Shown here piece by piece: positions 52,000-63,181 of a DNA stretch of 64,000 bases. The DNA comes from Diadema setosum (Eukaryota; Echinodermata; Echinoidea; Diadematoida; Diadematidae), in contig NC_092686.1 in NCBI RefSeq assembly GCF_964275005.1, positions 43,522,333 to 43,586,332 of the forward strand, written 5' to 3'. Position 1 is the first letter of the stretch. Every line of letters begins with the position of its first letter. A model generated the notes under the pieces. That model searched no databases. It was not told the origin of the DNA and was given only the letters and a program-made list of their open reading frames with translations. Made by a program: the position numbers and the translations under genes.

Positions 52000-54320
52000 C
52001 AGCTACCGGATGTTCCTGGACTCTGACTTGTGAACTGAATTGTGTGCCACATGCCTGCTTCATTTTTATAAGTTTGTTAAGCCAATATATTTGTGTAAAC
52101 ATGTAATAGGATAAATGGATTGTTGTTGATTAGATAATGCAGGATTTTTAAGGTTATTGGTTATTTTTTATCATTACGTATAATGTACACTATGTGAAAT
52201 TAGTGCTTCGAAGTGAGACAAAAAAAAGTGTGATGTATAAGTTTGTGATCTGTTATGTTTTATTTGCAAGGTAATATTGTAAACTTTAGTTGATCATTAT
52301 GTTAGTTACATTGGAATTTTTTTTTACAATGGGTGAAGTTTGTGTGAATTGTGTATAGTTCTGCAACTTTTGATATTTTGGCACTCTGAGATTTAGAATT
52401 TGAGAGGTTCATTTTTTGTTTGTTTTTATGATTGTATGCAATCTATGCACAGTATGCATTTTTTTTAACATACTATATTACAAAGTTGCTAATATTTTTA
52501 TTCTGGTCTAAAGTGTTTTGTATTGATTCTGATTCATGTAATGTACGAAGACAGTGCATGTACAGCTGTATATTGTTATTGGATGCAAGTAGATGTTGTA
52601 GTACATACATCATGTAAGCAGAAAGTTGACTTGTACATTGCAACTTGTGCAAATCTGAATAACATGTATACCGTTTTATGTGTGTAGCATACACATGATG
52701 GTTTTGACAGCAACTCAAGTATAAGTCAGCATTTTTATGTTTGTGTTTTTGCCTTTCAGTTTGCCCAGTGTGTATGATTCTTTGAGTCATTTCCTATGTT
52801 TTATGTCAAATACATATTGCACACATTTAGGAGAGGTGAGATTTTTACATACGTATGTATGATGTTCGTCTGATTTTTTTGTTGTTGTTGCACATGCAAG
52901 GGTAGAATATCAGTAACAGGTTTATTGATAAAGAAAAGATAAATGTACGTATGATGATAATTTGTTTTTATATGAAGTTTATATGATATGTATGGTAACA
53001 CATTGTACATGGCATATACAATGTAGTTTTGATGGACCTCGTGTAGCTCATTCTTCCCCTTTTTGATATGTAAGAACCATGTGTCAGGTCATATTGTATG
53101 GAGTGACGTCAATGTCGGAGTCCGTTTTTGATACACTTGAAGGACAAAATATGTTTCGGAAGTTTGAATATGTTTTTAAAAGTGTAATACACCGTACAGG
53201 TGTATTTGATCTCTGTGTTTTTCTGATACAAATGTATATTGTAATTTGTTTTTATATACAGTACATCTTTTACTGGATGTATCGTTGTCAGTTGTTTCGT
53301 TTGGTATATGCCAAAGGGTTGTAGTAATAACTCACATGATATGTTAATGATGACATTAAGGTTTTGATATTGCTACATCAGATGGGTTGCTATTTTCAGC
53401 GGCTTTCATTCACATGTGTGTCTTACTCATACCGATTTGAATACATGTATCAGGCATTATTATGAACACACCACATTGTTGTTTTCAATGCCATGTTGCT
53501 TTCGTTTGATTTATCTAGGGATTTTTGTCTTTACGCTTTTACAGCCTATGATGATGTTTATGTAGTTCTAATGTAACAACATTGTGTGTGGTGTTTATGT
53601 GCTTTAAGACTGTAGAGGAAAGACAGCTATAGTGTAGTGTTTATGTACATTCGTTCCAAATCTCAGCATATGTAGAAGAAAAGTGATTACAGCTGTATGT
53701 GCTGTGTTTAACAATGTTGTAATAAAAGAGTGAATGACAGTGGGGAGACCATGGTACTTACATGGTACGTAGGCCTACAGTAGTAGTGTGTCATACTGTG
53801 AGAAAAGGTAGAAAGTGAGGTAGCTACATGTGTTTGTATGATATTTGATAGTTGACATTGTGAAATTTTTTGTTTCATTTACACCGTAAAGTAGTTTGTT
53901 TTATTAAGTGTTGTTTTATGATTGGTAGAAGACGTTGTACCGGGTATGTATGAGGTTATACATGTATAGCATAGGTTATTGGTATTTTTGTATGGGCATG
54001 ATTCTGATTGTTGATCCAGTGAGTAAGTACTGTATGATAGCAGTGCTTATCATAGTGTAATGTTGGTGTTTCATATTAGTTGGGTGTCAGTCAGTCCATA
54101 CAAGTTTCTAGAGACCGTGTTTATATGGGGATAATGTTTGTATTAATGTTATCAAATCATTGAGTGTTCGTAATGTGATCTAGCTGTCCACATCATTAGT
54201 CAGAAGTTTGATTGGTTTAATTCCACACACATTCTTGGCATATTGAATGTGCATGATTATTCCATAGCCAAGGGTTTCCCATTGTGTTATGTAGAAGAAG
54301 ACAGAAAGAAGAAAGTGATC
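52000..54320. other. long non-coding 3' part of the LTR element
   Basis: 2.3 kb of T-rich sequence between the gag/protease-like frame and the right LTR with no open frame of note. It includes scattered ACATGTA and TTGTTGTTG motifs but no tandem array. Its origin is unknown: it may be a degraded polymerase region or captured DNA. Confidence 0.5.
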
Positions 54321-54499
54321 GCGCCAGTGTGTTATACTGCCCTCTTACGGGCAGTGTTTGAGATGTATGTTATATTGTTGTTGTACAACCTTCGCCCCTT
54401 TCGGCCGGCAGTTTGTGTTGCGTGAGCATAATAAAGTTTGCTTGAACCTGAACTATTGTGACTGGTTATCCATCCCCGAACAATGTTCTTTTAATGGCG
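54321..54499 (+). repeat. right long terminal repeat
   Basis: Direct repeat of 49,693-49,871 with a single visible difference; AATAAA at 54,430-54,435. A purine-rich tract immediately upstream is the expected polypurine tract. Confidence 0.8.
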
Positions 54500-54771
54500 C
54501 AGTGTTTACTACAGACCGAGTCTGTCGTACTTCAGTAACTCGTTCAAGAGCAGTTTGCGTTCTCTTTCTGTTTACACTGTGTGCAAGCAGGGAGGTGGTA
54601 TTTTCTTTCTCAAGAAAGTTTATGTGGGGTGGAGACGGACGGGTTAACCGGGGGCGGGGGATTTAGCACAGTCTAGGATCAGTGGTCCCCCTTTTATAGC
54701 CCCCACACCCTCGCTACGGGAAGATTAACCTCCAGGAGGAATCCTTTGGGGAGTATAAATTGGTTTGTTGT

Positions 54772-54802
<31 letters not shown>

Positions 54803-55550
54803 GGGGGCAAGACCGGAAAGGGGGGAGGATGCATGCAGCTGAGGTCAAGTGTTTAGACCTACTTTTTGGAAGAACGAAGTACTGAACAATGTAAAAGGTC
54901 AGAAATAAAACTCTGGAACTAATACACTTAAATACATTTTGATAACAGAGTGCAATATGTGGGCGAGGATGAGACATCCCTTGGTGTTTGTCTGAATTGT
55001 CATGAGTTAGGCCTACGTGTGTGTAGTATGTGCGTAGTATCTTATCTACAAAAACGTGTCTTTTGCGTGGAAGATGCAGTAATATTAGTTAAGTTTTAAA
55101 AGCTCTGAAGTATAGGATCCTGAAATATGTTGCCATTTTTTCTCGCTATAGGGTGCAAATCTAGTCAGCATTTGACCTGATTATCATAAAGGCCAAAGGT
55201 CTCAAAATTGAATGATTATATACAGAAAACCAAGTATTTTTCAGTATATTTTCTAGAAATCCGTGGGGGTTTTTTTTAGTCTCCCCCTCCGTTCCATCTT
55301 CTTCCCCTCTTTTTCCCCTTCCATTTTCCTTCTTTTCCTCCTCCAAGCAGTCCATTATGTCCTGGTTCCTGTCGGTTACAATAGCGACTCGTCTGCTATA
55401 CGAGTCTGTCAAAACGGAAGAACATAACAACCAACATTAGGTCTTGCATCATTCATGTTACGATTGGCTGAAACGTAGATTCGTTATAGAAAATACCCAC
55501 GTGCGCTATGAGATGACATCAAAAAGTAATGAAAATACAGTTATTGTTTG
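54500..55550. other. intergenic, nothing coding; long G-run
   Basis: No exon or element recognised. Contains a TG run followed by about 20 G (54,786-54,808). Short frames on the minus strand are low-complexity or unsupported. Confidence 0.5.
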
Positions 55551-55554
55551 TTAA

Positions 55555-55941
55555 AGGGATGTTACAGTTTTAGTTGTGATAGGGCTTCAGGTTTTCAACG
55601 TTTTTTATGATGATTTTTTTTTTTTTAAGATAATGAGAAACCTGTATGAAAGAGCCTAATCTTAAGTCCTAAAGGAATTCAGAGCTTATTTGATGAAAAT
55701 TGGTTTTGCAATGGCTAAGATATCCCAAACAATGCGGTCCTCATAAAAGGTGGGACCAACAATTTATTAGGATTGCTTTGTTTTACTTTGTTTTATGATA
55801 TTTCAGCCATTTCGAAACTGATTTTGATCAAAGAAAGTTTGAGATCCTCTTAAAATTGTATGCTCTTAAACAGTATTTTCAAAAAGTGGTTTTTAAGTAT
55901 CTTACATGAATCCTCACCTCATCCAATACTATACCATTCCT
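55555..55941. mobile_element. TTAA MITE, AGGGAT family, third copy
   Basis: Ends AGGGATGTTACAGTTTTAG / CAATACTATACCATTCCT with TTAA on both sides (55,551-55,554 and 55,942-55,945). Shares AATGAGAAACCT, ATTAGGATTGCTTTGTTTTA and AGTGGTTTTTAAGTATCT with the other copies. Confidence 0.75.
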
Positions 55942-56122
55942 TTAAGTGAAAAAACGTTGCAGACGAAATATGAGAGGGTGAGCATGAAAGTAACGGACAC
56001 TGCTTATAAGTGATGCGTAATATTGTTAATTTCACGTATTTTTCTTTTTTGCTACATTGTACAGTACGGTCCTCAAAAAATTACAATCGGATTTTCGCAT
56101 TGATAACTCCCAATATGATTAA

Positions 56123-56250
56123 AGAGATCGTATAGTTTTGGTTGAGGCCTAATTTAAGGTTTCTAACATTTTTTGGTGAGATAATGAGAAACCTCTTATG
56201 GAATGTGAAAGAGCATGTAATTCTATGAGGAATTCAACGTTTATTTTATG
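56123..56250. mobile_element. TTAA MITE, AGGGAT family, truncated copy
   Basis: Left TTAA (56,119-56,122) and about 125 bases of the left arm are present (AGAGATCGTATAGTTTTGG, AATGAGAAACCTCTTATGGA, GAGCATGTAATTCTATGAGG); the rest is missing. Confidence 0.6.
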
Positions 56251-56439
56251 AGCTGCATAATGTGTGAAAACAATGGGCAGAACTTGGAGGGAAGAGATTC
56301 CTGACATGCTCTACAAAATTCCTCATTTCTCTTTTACCACTGAAGCAAACTGAATGGGGGTTTCTGTAAGATGTGGGTAATAAAGTTATCATTGAGGAGG
56401 GTCCCGTTGTGATTTTTTTTTTTTTTTTGGGGGGGGGGG

Positions 56440-56536
56440 GACATAAGGTATTGATATTGTGTTACTTTGTAAATGTTTTGCATTGTTGGAAATTAAATAA
56501 AAATGAAATGAAATGACATGAGATGAAATGAAATGA
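56440..56536 (+). mobile_element. possible LINE 3' tail
   Basis: TAAATGTTTTGCATTGTTGG followed by AAATAAAAATG and an (AAATG)n run resembles the (CATTT)-type tail and poly-A signal of the LINE end at 40,419. No coding sequence remains. Confidence 0.35.
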
Positions 56537-58081
56537 CTATTCCTCTACGAACTCTTTCGTGTGTCCCTTCGTGTGTTTATGGAAGACAGTTAGGATACTA
56601 AAAGTTGTTGTGAATATGTAAATGAGTGAGCTGATGGCGTCACCACCTCACAATTTCTCAGTATTATTGATCGTATAAAAAGACGAAAATTCACATTTCT
56701 GCTATAAAAGTGAAAAATATAATGTTATTCGTGGTTGAATCACTTCAAAATAATGATCTGTCACGATCTGAGACTGGGGCATGACTGCGTTTAAATGAAA
56801 ACTGTATAATTTCAAAATTTTACGTAAAAACTATATGGCAAGTTGTAAAGGGAATGGTATCATCACTTCATTATTGCATATTCATATTGACTGTTGAACA
56901 ATATTGTTCTGGGGAAAAATAAGCGAAAGTTCAAATTTCATATAGCTTCCATTTTTTTCATCCGATTTTGATCAAATTTTTGAATTGTGTGCTACTTCTT
57001 CTTTTCAAGTATACTACCTATACTGCACTCAGGATTTCCCTTTAAAGTTTCGCTTCTCCCAATTAGTTCGAATGGATTTATCGTGCTGGTGTGATGTCGT
57101 TATGGCAAGAGAGAGAAATCTCGAATAGGAAGAATATCATGTAAACATGGAGGAGAGCAGTTATTAGAATTCAGGATCCGTCGCCATCTCTTTAATGAGA
57201 TTATTTTTAGTGGAGGGCGCAGGGGACTTTTTGGTTCAAATTTTTCCAAAAGCACCAAATTTGGCACACCTGACGTATAACGTTTATAGCCCAAACCATA
57301 CAATTTCGATTTTTCGATGTCTTCGTCTCATTTTTGATGAGCTGTGTTAACAAGGAAGTATTTCCAAGGGAATCAAACCGCTTTGATTCTCCTATTATCA
57401 TGATGCTGCTTGACGTCTGCAAGTGGGGCCGTAGAACTAAAGGTGTCTAAATTTGTATTTGGGGGGGGGGGGGGGGGGGGGGACGGCTCCAACAAGGAAG
57501 AATGCCGGGAGGGATACATAGGACCGTGAATGTTGTTAAGTGTAACTGCCCCTCCCCATTCTTCGATTTTCTATTTTTCTTGCTTTTTTTTCCTGAAATT
57601 CAAAAGTATAAGATGGCTGTGAGGTGTAAGTTTCTTCAATTTGTCTCCCTCTACAAATTAAATTTGTATAATAAAATCTTTCATATAACATGGCTAACTG
57701 AGAAAAAGATGCCGTACGGTAACATCTCATGCAAATATTCGTCGACAGCGTGTGTAATGTACAAATCGATGTCAGCCTCAAAGACCACTGTGTGTATTTT
57801 TTTCATTTTGTAAACATTGAAACATAGATTGGGAAGGAGTTGATGTTGGAATAAAAAGGAGATGTTATAGCTATTGGTGAAGAATAATTGATTGTTAAAT
57901 CATTTTGATCAAGTATGATATTTCTTAATAGTATAAAGACGTAATAAATTTATTAGAGTCCATCTTCTCACAGCGATACTAAAAGAACATGCACTATTTA
58001 CATAGAGGAAAAAGGAAGAAAGGACAACTGCTAAAAAGAAGGGGACATAAACGGCATAACAACGATAACATAAACAAGAGA

Positions 58082-58250
58082 AATCCGCAAAATTTCACTT
58101 TTCTAGCATAGTGAAAGAGCAATTGACTCACCTCTTTTAGAAAGCAAAGAATTGCCCTTGGCATATGACTGTACTCACAAATCAAATGAAATGTGTAGGG
58201 CCTATTTTTGTAGAAATGAAATTTTATGGGATTCTCTACATAGTTTATTT
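58082..58250. mobile_element. internal fragment of the TTAA MITE family, next to the gap
   Basis: AAATTTCACTTTTCTAGCAT, GTGAAAGAGCAATTGACTCA and TTTTAGAAAGCAAAGAATTG match the centre of the MITE at 26,045-26,608. The right part probably falls in the assembly gap. Confidence 0.5.
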
Positions 58251-58265
58251 GTTTATCCTTGTTCT

Positions 58266-58365
58266 NNNNNNNNNNNNNNNNNNNNNNNNNNNNNNNNNNN
58301 NNNNNNNNNNNNNNNNNNNNNNNNNNNNNNNNNNNNNNNNNNNNNNNNNNNNNNNNNNNNNNNNN
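58266..58365. other. assembly gap (100 N)
   Basis: Exactly 100 N, the usual placeholder for a gap of unknown size. The relation of the two sides, and whether a promoter or first exon is hidden here, cannot be judged. Confidence 0.99.
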
Positions 58366-59400
58366 TACCAGCTCCGAATAAAAAACAGTATGTCAGAGCA
58401 ATGAACCTTCTATGAAATCTCTAAGTTACGCGTATACTTCCCCAGAAAACAAGATAGTCTTCTTTTCACCTATTTAAACTAGTTATCAATATGTAAGAGG
58501 GGTCTGCCATATAACAATCGTCGTCTTTCTAGGAAATCATATTATCACCTGATCGATTTCATTTACGGATGTAGTCACGTGATTAGCTGATATGTACGTG
58601 ACACGGTAGACTTGTCAACCCAGAACTTTCAGGTGGCATACTGGTTTGAATGTGTTGTTTTGAGAGTCGTTTCCTTCTAAACGACTAGCGGCAACTTAGC
58701 AGTAAATAATCTAATGAAAAAGGAGGAAAAGTGCGTGTTCTGGCTGGGAAATGGAGGGAAAACGTTCTTCTAGCGGGTAATGTATTTTGGGCCTACAATA
58801 TAAAAATCTAGGAAAAGTGTTCGTAATCATGATATGCCAAAGCTTTTGATAATATGCGGGCTACATCCAGTCTTTACGCGAAATCAAAGCAGTACTATTA
58901 CAGCAACCAGTGGTTGTGTAGTCCCAGCCGAACACAGATTTGTGTGCTGACTGGCCGTAGTTTTATGCACTAGACTTCTATACGATCGCACGATGGTGTG
59001 TGTGCATGTGTGTGAAGCTGTTGAAGACTCTGTACAATTTGAGATCTATACTTGATCGCCGTTGCCTGTGTTGTGTGCCTGTTGCGTGATCACTCGTCTA
59101 ATAGCCATGACAAACCCTTAAATTCAATGAAAATGTAAAGTCTTGAACTACTGTAAAACTAAAACGAGGAATGTTCGTGTGCATTATTTTTGATTTGCGA
59201 ATTTTGCGAGAGCCAAGATTTATGAAACTAAAAATTTAAATGCATGCAAGAGTTCTTGTCTACACAATATGCATTGAATGTTAAGGCAGCTCGTGAAAAT
59301 TTCATGCTGCGGAAAAGGCTGTCGGCTCCAATTCGCAAAAATTTCATGCCACAAAAATATTGTGTTTTCAGTAGAGCCACTAGCCAGTCAACGGGTCTAG
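58366..59400. other. upstream or first-intron region of the RYBP-like gene; no exon found
   Basis: More GC than its surroundings and with scattered CpG, but no ATG-GGA/GGC-GAC-AA exon start of the RYBP/YAF2 type was found here or to 63,055. Could contain a promoter; no specific element supported. Confidence 0.35.
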
Positions 59401-59409
59401 TCTACTACT

Positions 59410-59951
59410 AACTACACGCAGCCGCGACAAACGCGGCTGCACCTCTATTCCTTCGCAGACGTTGTCATTTTTCAGTGTGGTTGTGCGACTCCTTCATGAA
59501 TATCTTTATTAATCGTGGAAAACTAAAATACAAGGAATTATCGTAATCTATGACAATCATTCATTAATCGGTATGCGATTTTTTTGTTTAATTACGTCAA
59601 AAACTCACCGAAATCTGTGGCTGAAATCAGGTCTGTAAACGTCCTTATTGCTTCACTCCTCATCTGCGTGTTATATGAATGGCATTCACTCTCCTATACT
59701 ACAACATAGGTAGTCGGAGACGTACGTCTCCGACTACCTACGTTGTAGTATATGACAACGTATACGACAATGACAACGTAGGTAGTCGGAGACGTACGTC
59801 TCCGACTACCTACGTTGTAGTATAGGAGAGTGAATGCCATTCATATAACACGCAGATGAGGAGATGAGGAGCACAACCACACTGAAAAATGACAACGTCT
59901 GCGAAGGAATAGAGGTGCAGCCGCGTTTGTCGCGGCTGCGTGTAGTTAAAA
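59410..59951. mobile_element. fold-back element with perfect 77-base arms and nested palindromes
   Basis: The left arm 59,410-59,486 and right arm 59,871-59,947 are exact reverse complements over 77 bases, each holding its own hairpin GCAGCCGCG-ACAAA-CGCGGCTGC. A second inverted pair of about 70 bases (from 59,656 and to about 59,864; one difference) surrounds two palindromes built on GTAGTCGGAGACGTACGTCT + CCGACTAC (59,696-59,751 and 59,773-59,819). TCTACTACT occurs just outside both ends (59,401-59,409, 59,952-59,960), a possible 9-base target duplication of Mutator type. No coding sequence. Confidence 0.75.
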
Positions 59952-62627
59952 TCTACTACTAGAAATGCGTCTCGAGTTCAACCACTAGTTTTTGCTTCGG
60001 CCACCCTCCAGAATCCGGACACTTCTCACAGAATCACAAGCCAGTATACTCTATTTTCACAACACACGGCGCGGCACACGCATATAAATCATTTCACATA
60101 GTGACTGGCACTGTCGTTCACAACAGGAAAGCCCCTTAGCTAAGCCTTAGTCACCTCCAAATATCCATCTAAAGATCCCCAACTTTGCCATAAAAAATGT
60201 AGAATCGGCACAACTTTACCAAAGCATGCACAAATTAAAAAAGTCCTGTGTTAAGAATCAGGGTTGCAAGAAAAGCACTAGAAAATTGAGACATACCCCA
60301 TTCTGTTGTGACTCTATGTGAGATTTTTGCTTATCGCAAGCTCAGAGTACAAGTGACGACTTGTTAGAATTTAGACACCAATGGGTACCGCAATGTCCAG
60401 ATGCAACCCTGCACCAACAAGGTATAGCGTGGCACATTTTTCAGCAGTCTTGTATGCACATTGACATTGATTCTGGAGAGACCAGATGGATTCTGGTGGA
60501 ATATCATGGTGATAATATTTTGGGATTTTGTCAAATTCTATGATGTAGAATTCTGTTGAACAAAATTAACAAGATAAAAGTATTTTGTCATATTTAGCAT
60601 ACATTGGTGTGGATATGATTTTGTATGAATTATCTGAATTGATGTGACTTGAACAAATATTGAAAAAAAAGTCTTAAATGTCCAAAAACGGATGGTTTTA
60701 CTCTGGATGTCTAGTCACCTGTTATGTACATATGATATGTACACTTGATGTCAGACTTGTAAGTTGTGCTACATTGTATCTCTTGCAGAATTGTTGTTTG
60801 ATGTTGCAATGATATTTCATTTTCCTAGAAAAATAAAATGACATGTGACAGAGCTGTTACTGCTGGGAATGTGAGCTATTTAACCTGCTGTTCCTTACAC
60901 TTTACAGGAACCTTGTGTTCCAGGTTTCCATTTTGTCAACTCATAGACCTATACAGGAATGGGGTATAGCCATATAGGCCTACATTACCTGGTTCCCAAA
61001 ATGTAGACAAAAGTGTCTGCATTTATTGCCTAAGTTCATGTTTTGTTTATTTGTGTTCTTGTGACCAGAAAAATGGCTTTGATCAAAAGAATCATTCTAA
61101 GAGTTTCTTCTATCAATATCTATTCTCTTTGTCTCTCTGTCAAAACTGCATGTATGTTTGTCTACACCTTTTCCAACATAGTAGTGTACTTGATTTGCTA
61201 TAAAACTTTATATAAAGTCATACATAGCAATCAAAGATGAGCTCAGTAGATTTTGCCTTTCGCTGACCCCATTCAGGTGCCCAAATAGTATAGAGTTTTT
61301 GAGCCCAGCACACTATTCATATCTGATATCCAATTGAAATTTTTGCATTGGAACATCCATACAGCACAGCACCCTCTTAGCTTTCTTACGCGATGATTGG
61401 CTGAAGATGTATAATAGTTATTGAAGCTCTCCATGAACAAGAATGACATAATCCCTGAATTCCTGTTGCATCACTACTTGTTGCATTGTTTTACTTTAAC
61501 TTTGCTCAAAAGTCAAGTTTTTAGGGATTTAAAGATGCCTACAAAATGTAGATTGAGAACAAATGTACATGCATACAATTGTAAGGGGGAAAAACAGTGA
61601 ATTATACAATTTTCAATTTGTGATTATATAATATTTGTCTGCCTGTACCTCCAGCACTTGAAAGTTCAAGTTTGGGAGAAACTTACATCTGATTATAAGA
61701 TTGTACTCCCTCAGAATACTTTTTAAGTCAAGTTAGCGATGATATTATTGCCACTTGCATCATGATACTGGTATTTACACAACAAGCTTGCCATTACAAG
61801 GGGGTGGGGGGGGGGGGAACCTGCTCAGAATGTCATACACGTTGGCAGATTACGCTTAATTGAGTTGAAATGCAATGTATGTAATTTGAGTCAAAGTTTG
61901 AAAAGTAATGTTACATGTGGAATCCTTTGCTATGAGAGCACTGATGTGCTTTGTTCATCAATTGACACACAAGTTGGTTTGCTTTCTTTACCGATGGCTT
62001 GGAAGTCTAGAAAGTAAATTGCCATTGTTTAGAGATTACCTAATCCCACTCATCCATATTGTGTCACTATGGCCATCCTGTTAGACATGTTTGGAGGGAT
62101 TAACTAAATACTGATGAAAAACTTGGCAAAATGTGGCAAGTGCTTCTGAGGCATATAAAGGGTAATTGCTTTCATCCTTACAAATACAGAACAATGTACA
62201 GACTGTACATACCTCTCAGGGGTAAACAAGGGGGAAATGTTGCATTTTCACGGGAGTAAAAGAATGAATTGCCTGCTAAATGTAGGTCAAAGGTTTATGC
62301 TATGTTAGAAAAGATGTGTTAGAATTGTGAAAGAAATGTGGACTAACAGTGACACTTAGATTTCAGTGTTTATTGCTGGTGGCAGAACAGTTAAAGTACC
62401 ACACTAACTTTGGAGCAAAATCTATCACATTTGATTTTTTTTTTCATGGTATAGTAAATGTACAGGGACTGTTCATGGCCTTCAGATTTTGATTTCCCCA
62501 AGTCTCCACGTGTGTAATCTTTTACTTGTGAATGAGAATTTACCCCATTGTGAAGAGAAGGTTCTAATGAATAAATGAAATAATCTTTGTGCTTAGAAAT
62601 GCTAAATTATTTTCAGGAAGTCATTAT

Positions 62628-62662
<35 letters not shown>

Positions 62663-62663
62663 G
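62628..62663. repeat. (TTG)n microsatellite
   Basis: Twelve uninterrupted TTG units in the intron or flank before the RYBP-like exon. Confidence 0.9.
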
Positions 62664-63055
62664 AACTTGTTGTTTGAGGATTTGCAGCCCTTGGTAAATC
62701 ATTGTTCATGAAGTATACATGTAGTGAACATCTAAAATTCGTAAAGTTGTAATTGTCTTGTGTCTGTGATATGAAATAGATGCTCATTCAGAACAATCAT
62801 GCTGGAAATGTTTTGATAGCTCTCATTATTTCTGTACTTTCTGTACTTATTTCTGTACTAGAACAGGTATTATCTTAATTGTAATTACATTGATCTCTGA
62901 AGTGAAGTACACACTGTGTCAGCACTGATCATGCTTGTGGAGTATACTCAGTGTCTTCATGTTTGCGATTCATAAAAGTGCTTCACAGCAAATACTGTAT
63001 TCCTGGTTATAATATATCTTCTTTTTGCTTCCCGCTTTGACACTGTTGGATACAG

Positions 63056-63181
63056 GAGACAAAAACGAAGCTCTCGCTCCCCAGAGGCCAACTACTGGGA
63101 CTGCAGTGTGTGCACGTTTCGCAATACTGCAGAGGCCTTCAAGTGTGAAGTGTGTGATGTCAGGAAGGGAACGTCTACAAG
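63056..63181 (+). CDS. RYBP: RYBP/YAF2-type gene, internal exon with RanBP2 zinc finger
   Basis: 126 bases between GGATACAG and GTTAGT, phase 1 in and phase 2 out, encoding [40 protein letters not shown] and T plus a split Arg. This is nearly identical to human RYBP ([28 protein letters not shown]) and YAF2. The C-x2-C-x10-C-x2-C pattern is the RanBP2/NZF-type finger, which in this family binds ubiquitin. RYBP is a subunit of non-canonical Polycomb repressive complex 1 in the nucleus and binds RING1. The exon boundaries match the vertebrate second exon. The first exon (about 11 codons) and the C-terminal exons are not in the window, or not found. Confidence 0.92.

Larger units (their letters stand above)
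49693..54499 (+). mobile_element. young LTR retrotransposon relic, Ty3/gypsy-like, internally reduced
   Basis: Two direct repeats of 179 bases (49,693-49,871 and 54,321-54,499) bound about 4.4 kb. A possible primer-binding site, TGGTGGCAGC, follows the left repeat, and a purine tract (AGAAAGAAGAAAG) precedes the right one. One long gag/protease-like frame lies in the left half; the last 2.3 kb is T-rich and non-coding. No reverse transcriptase, RNase H or integrase region was recognised, so it looks broken or non-autonomous. The terminal repeats differ at one site that I can see, so the insertion is recent. I could not assign a target duplication. Confidence 0.75.

Noticed and set aside
59696-59819. 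Short repeated palindromes resembling a CRISPR array
   Set aside because: Only two units, no regular spacers, animal genome, and they are part of a larger fold-back structure.
60361-60543. 60-codon plus-strand frame as a small gene or RYBP exon 1
   Set aside because: No homology to RYBP/YAF2, no clear splice sites at the right phase, ordinary AT-rich context.
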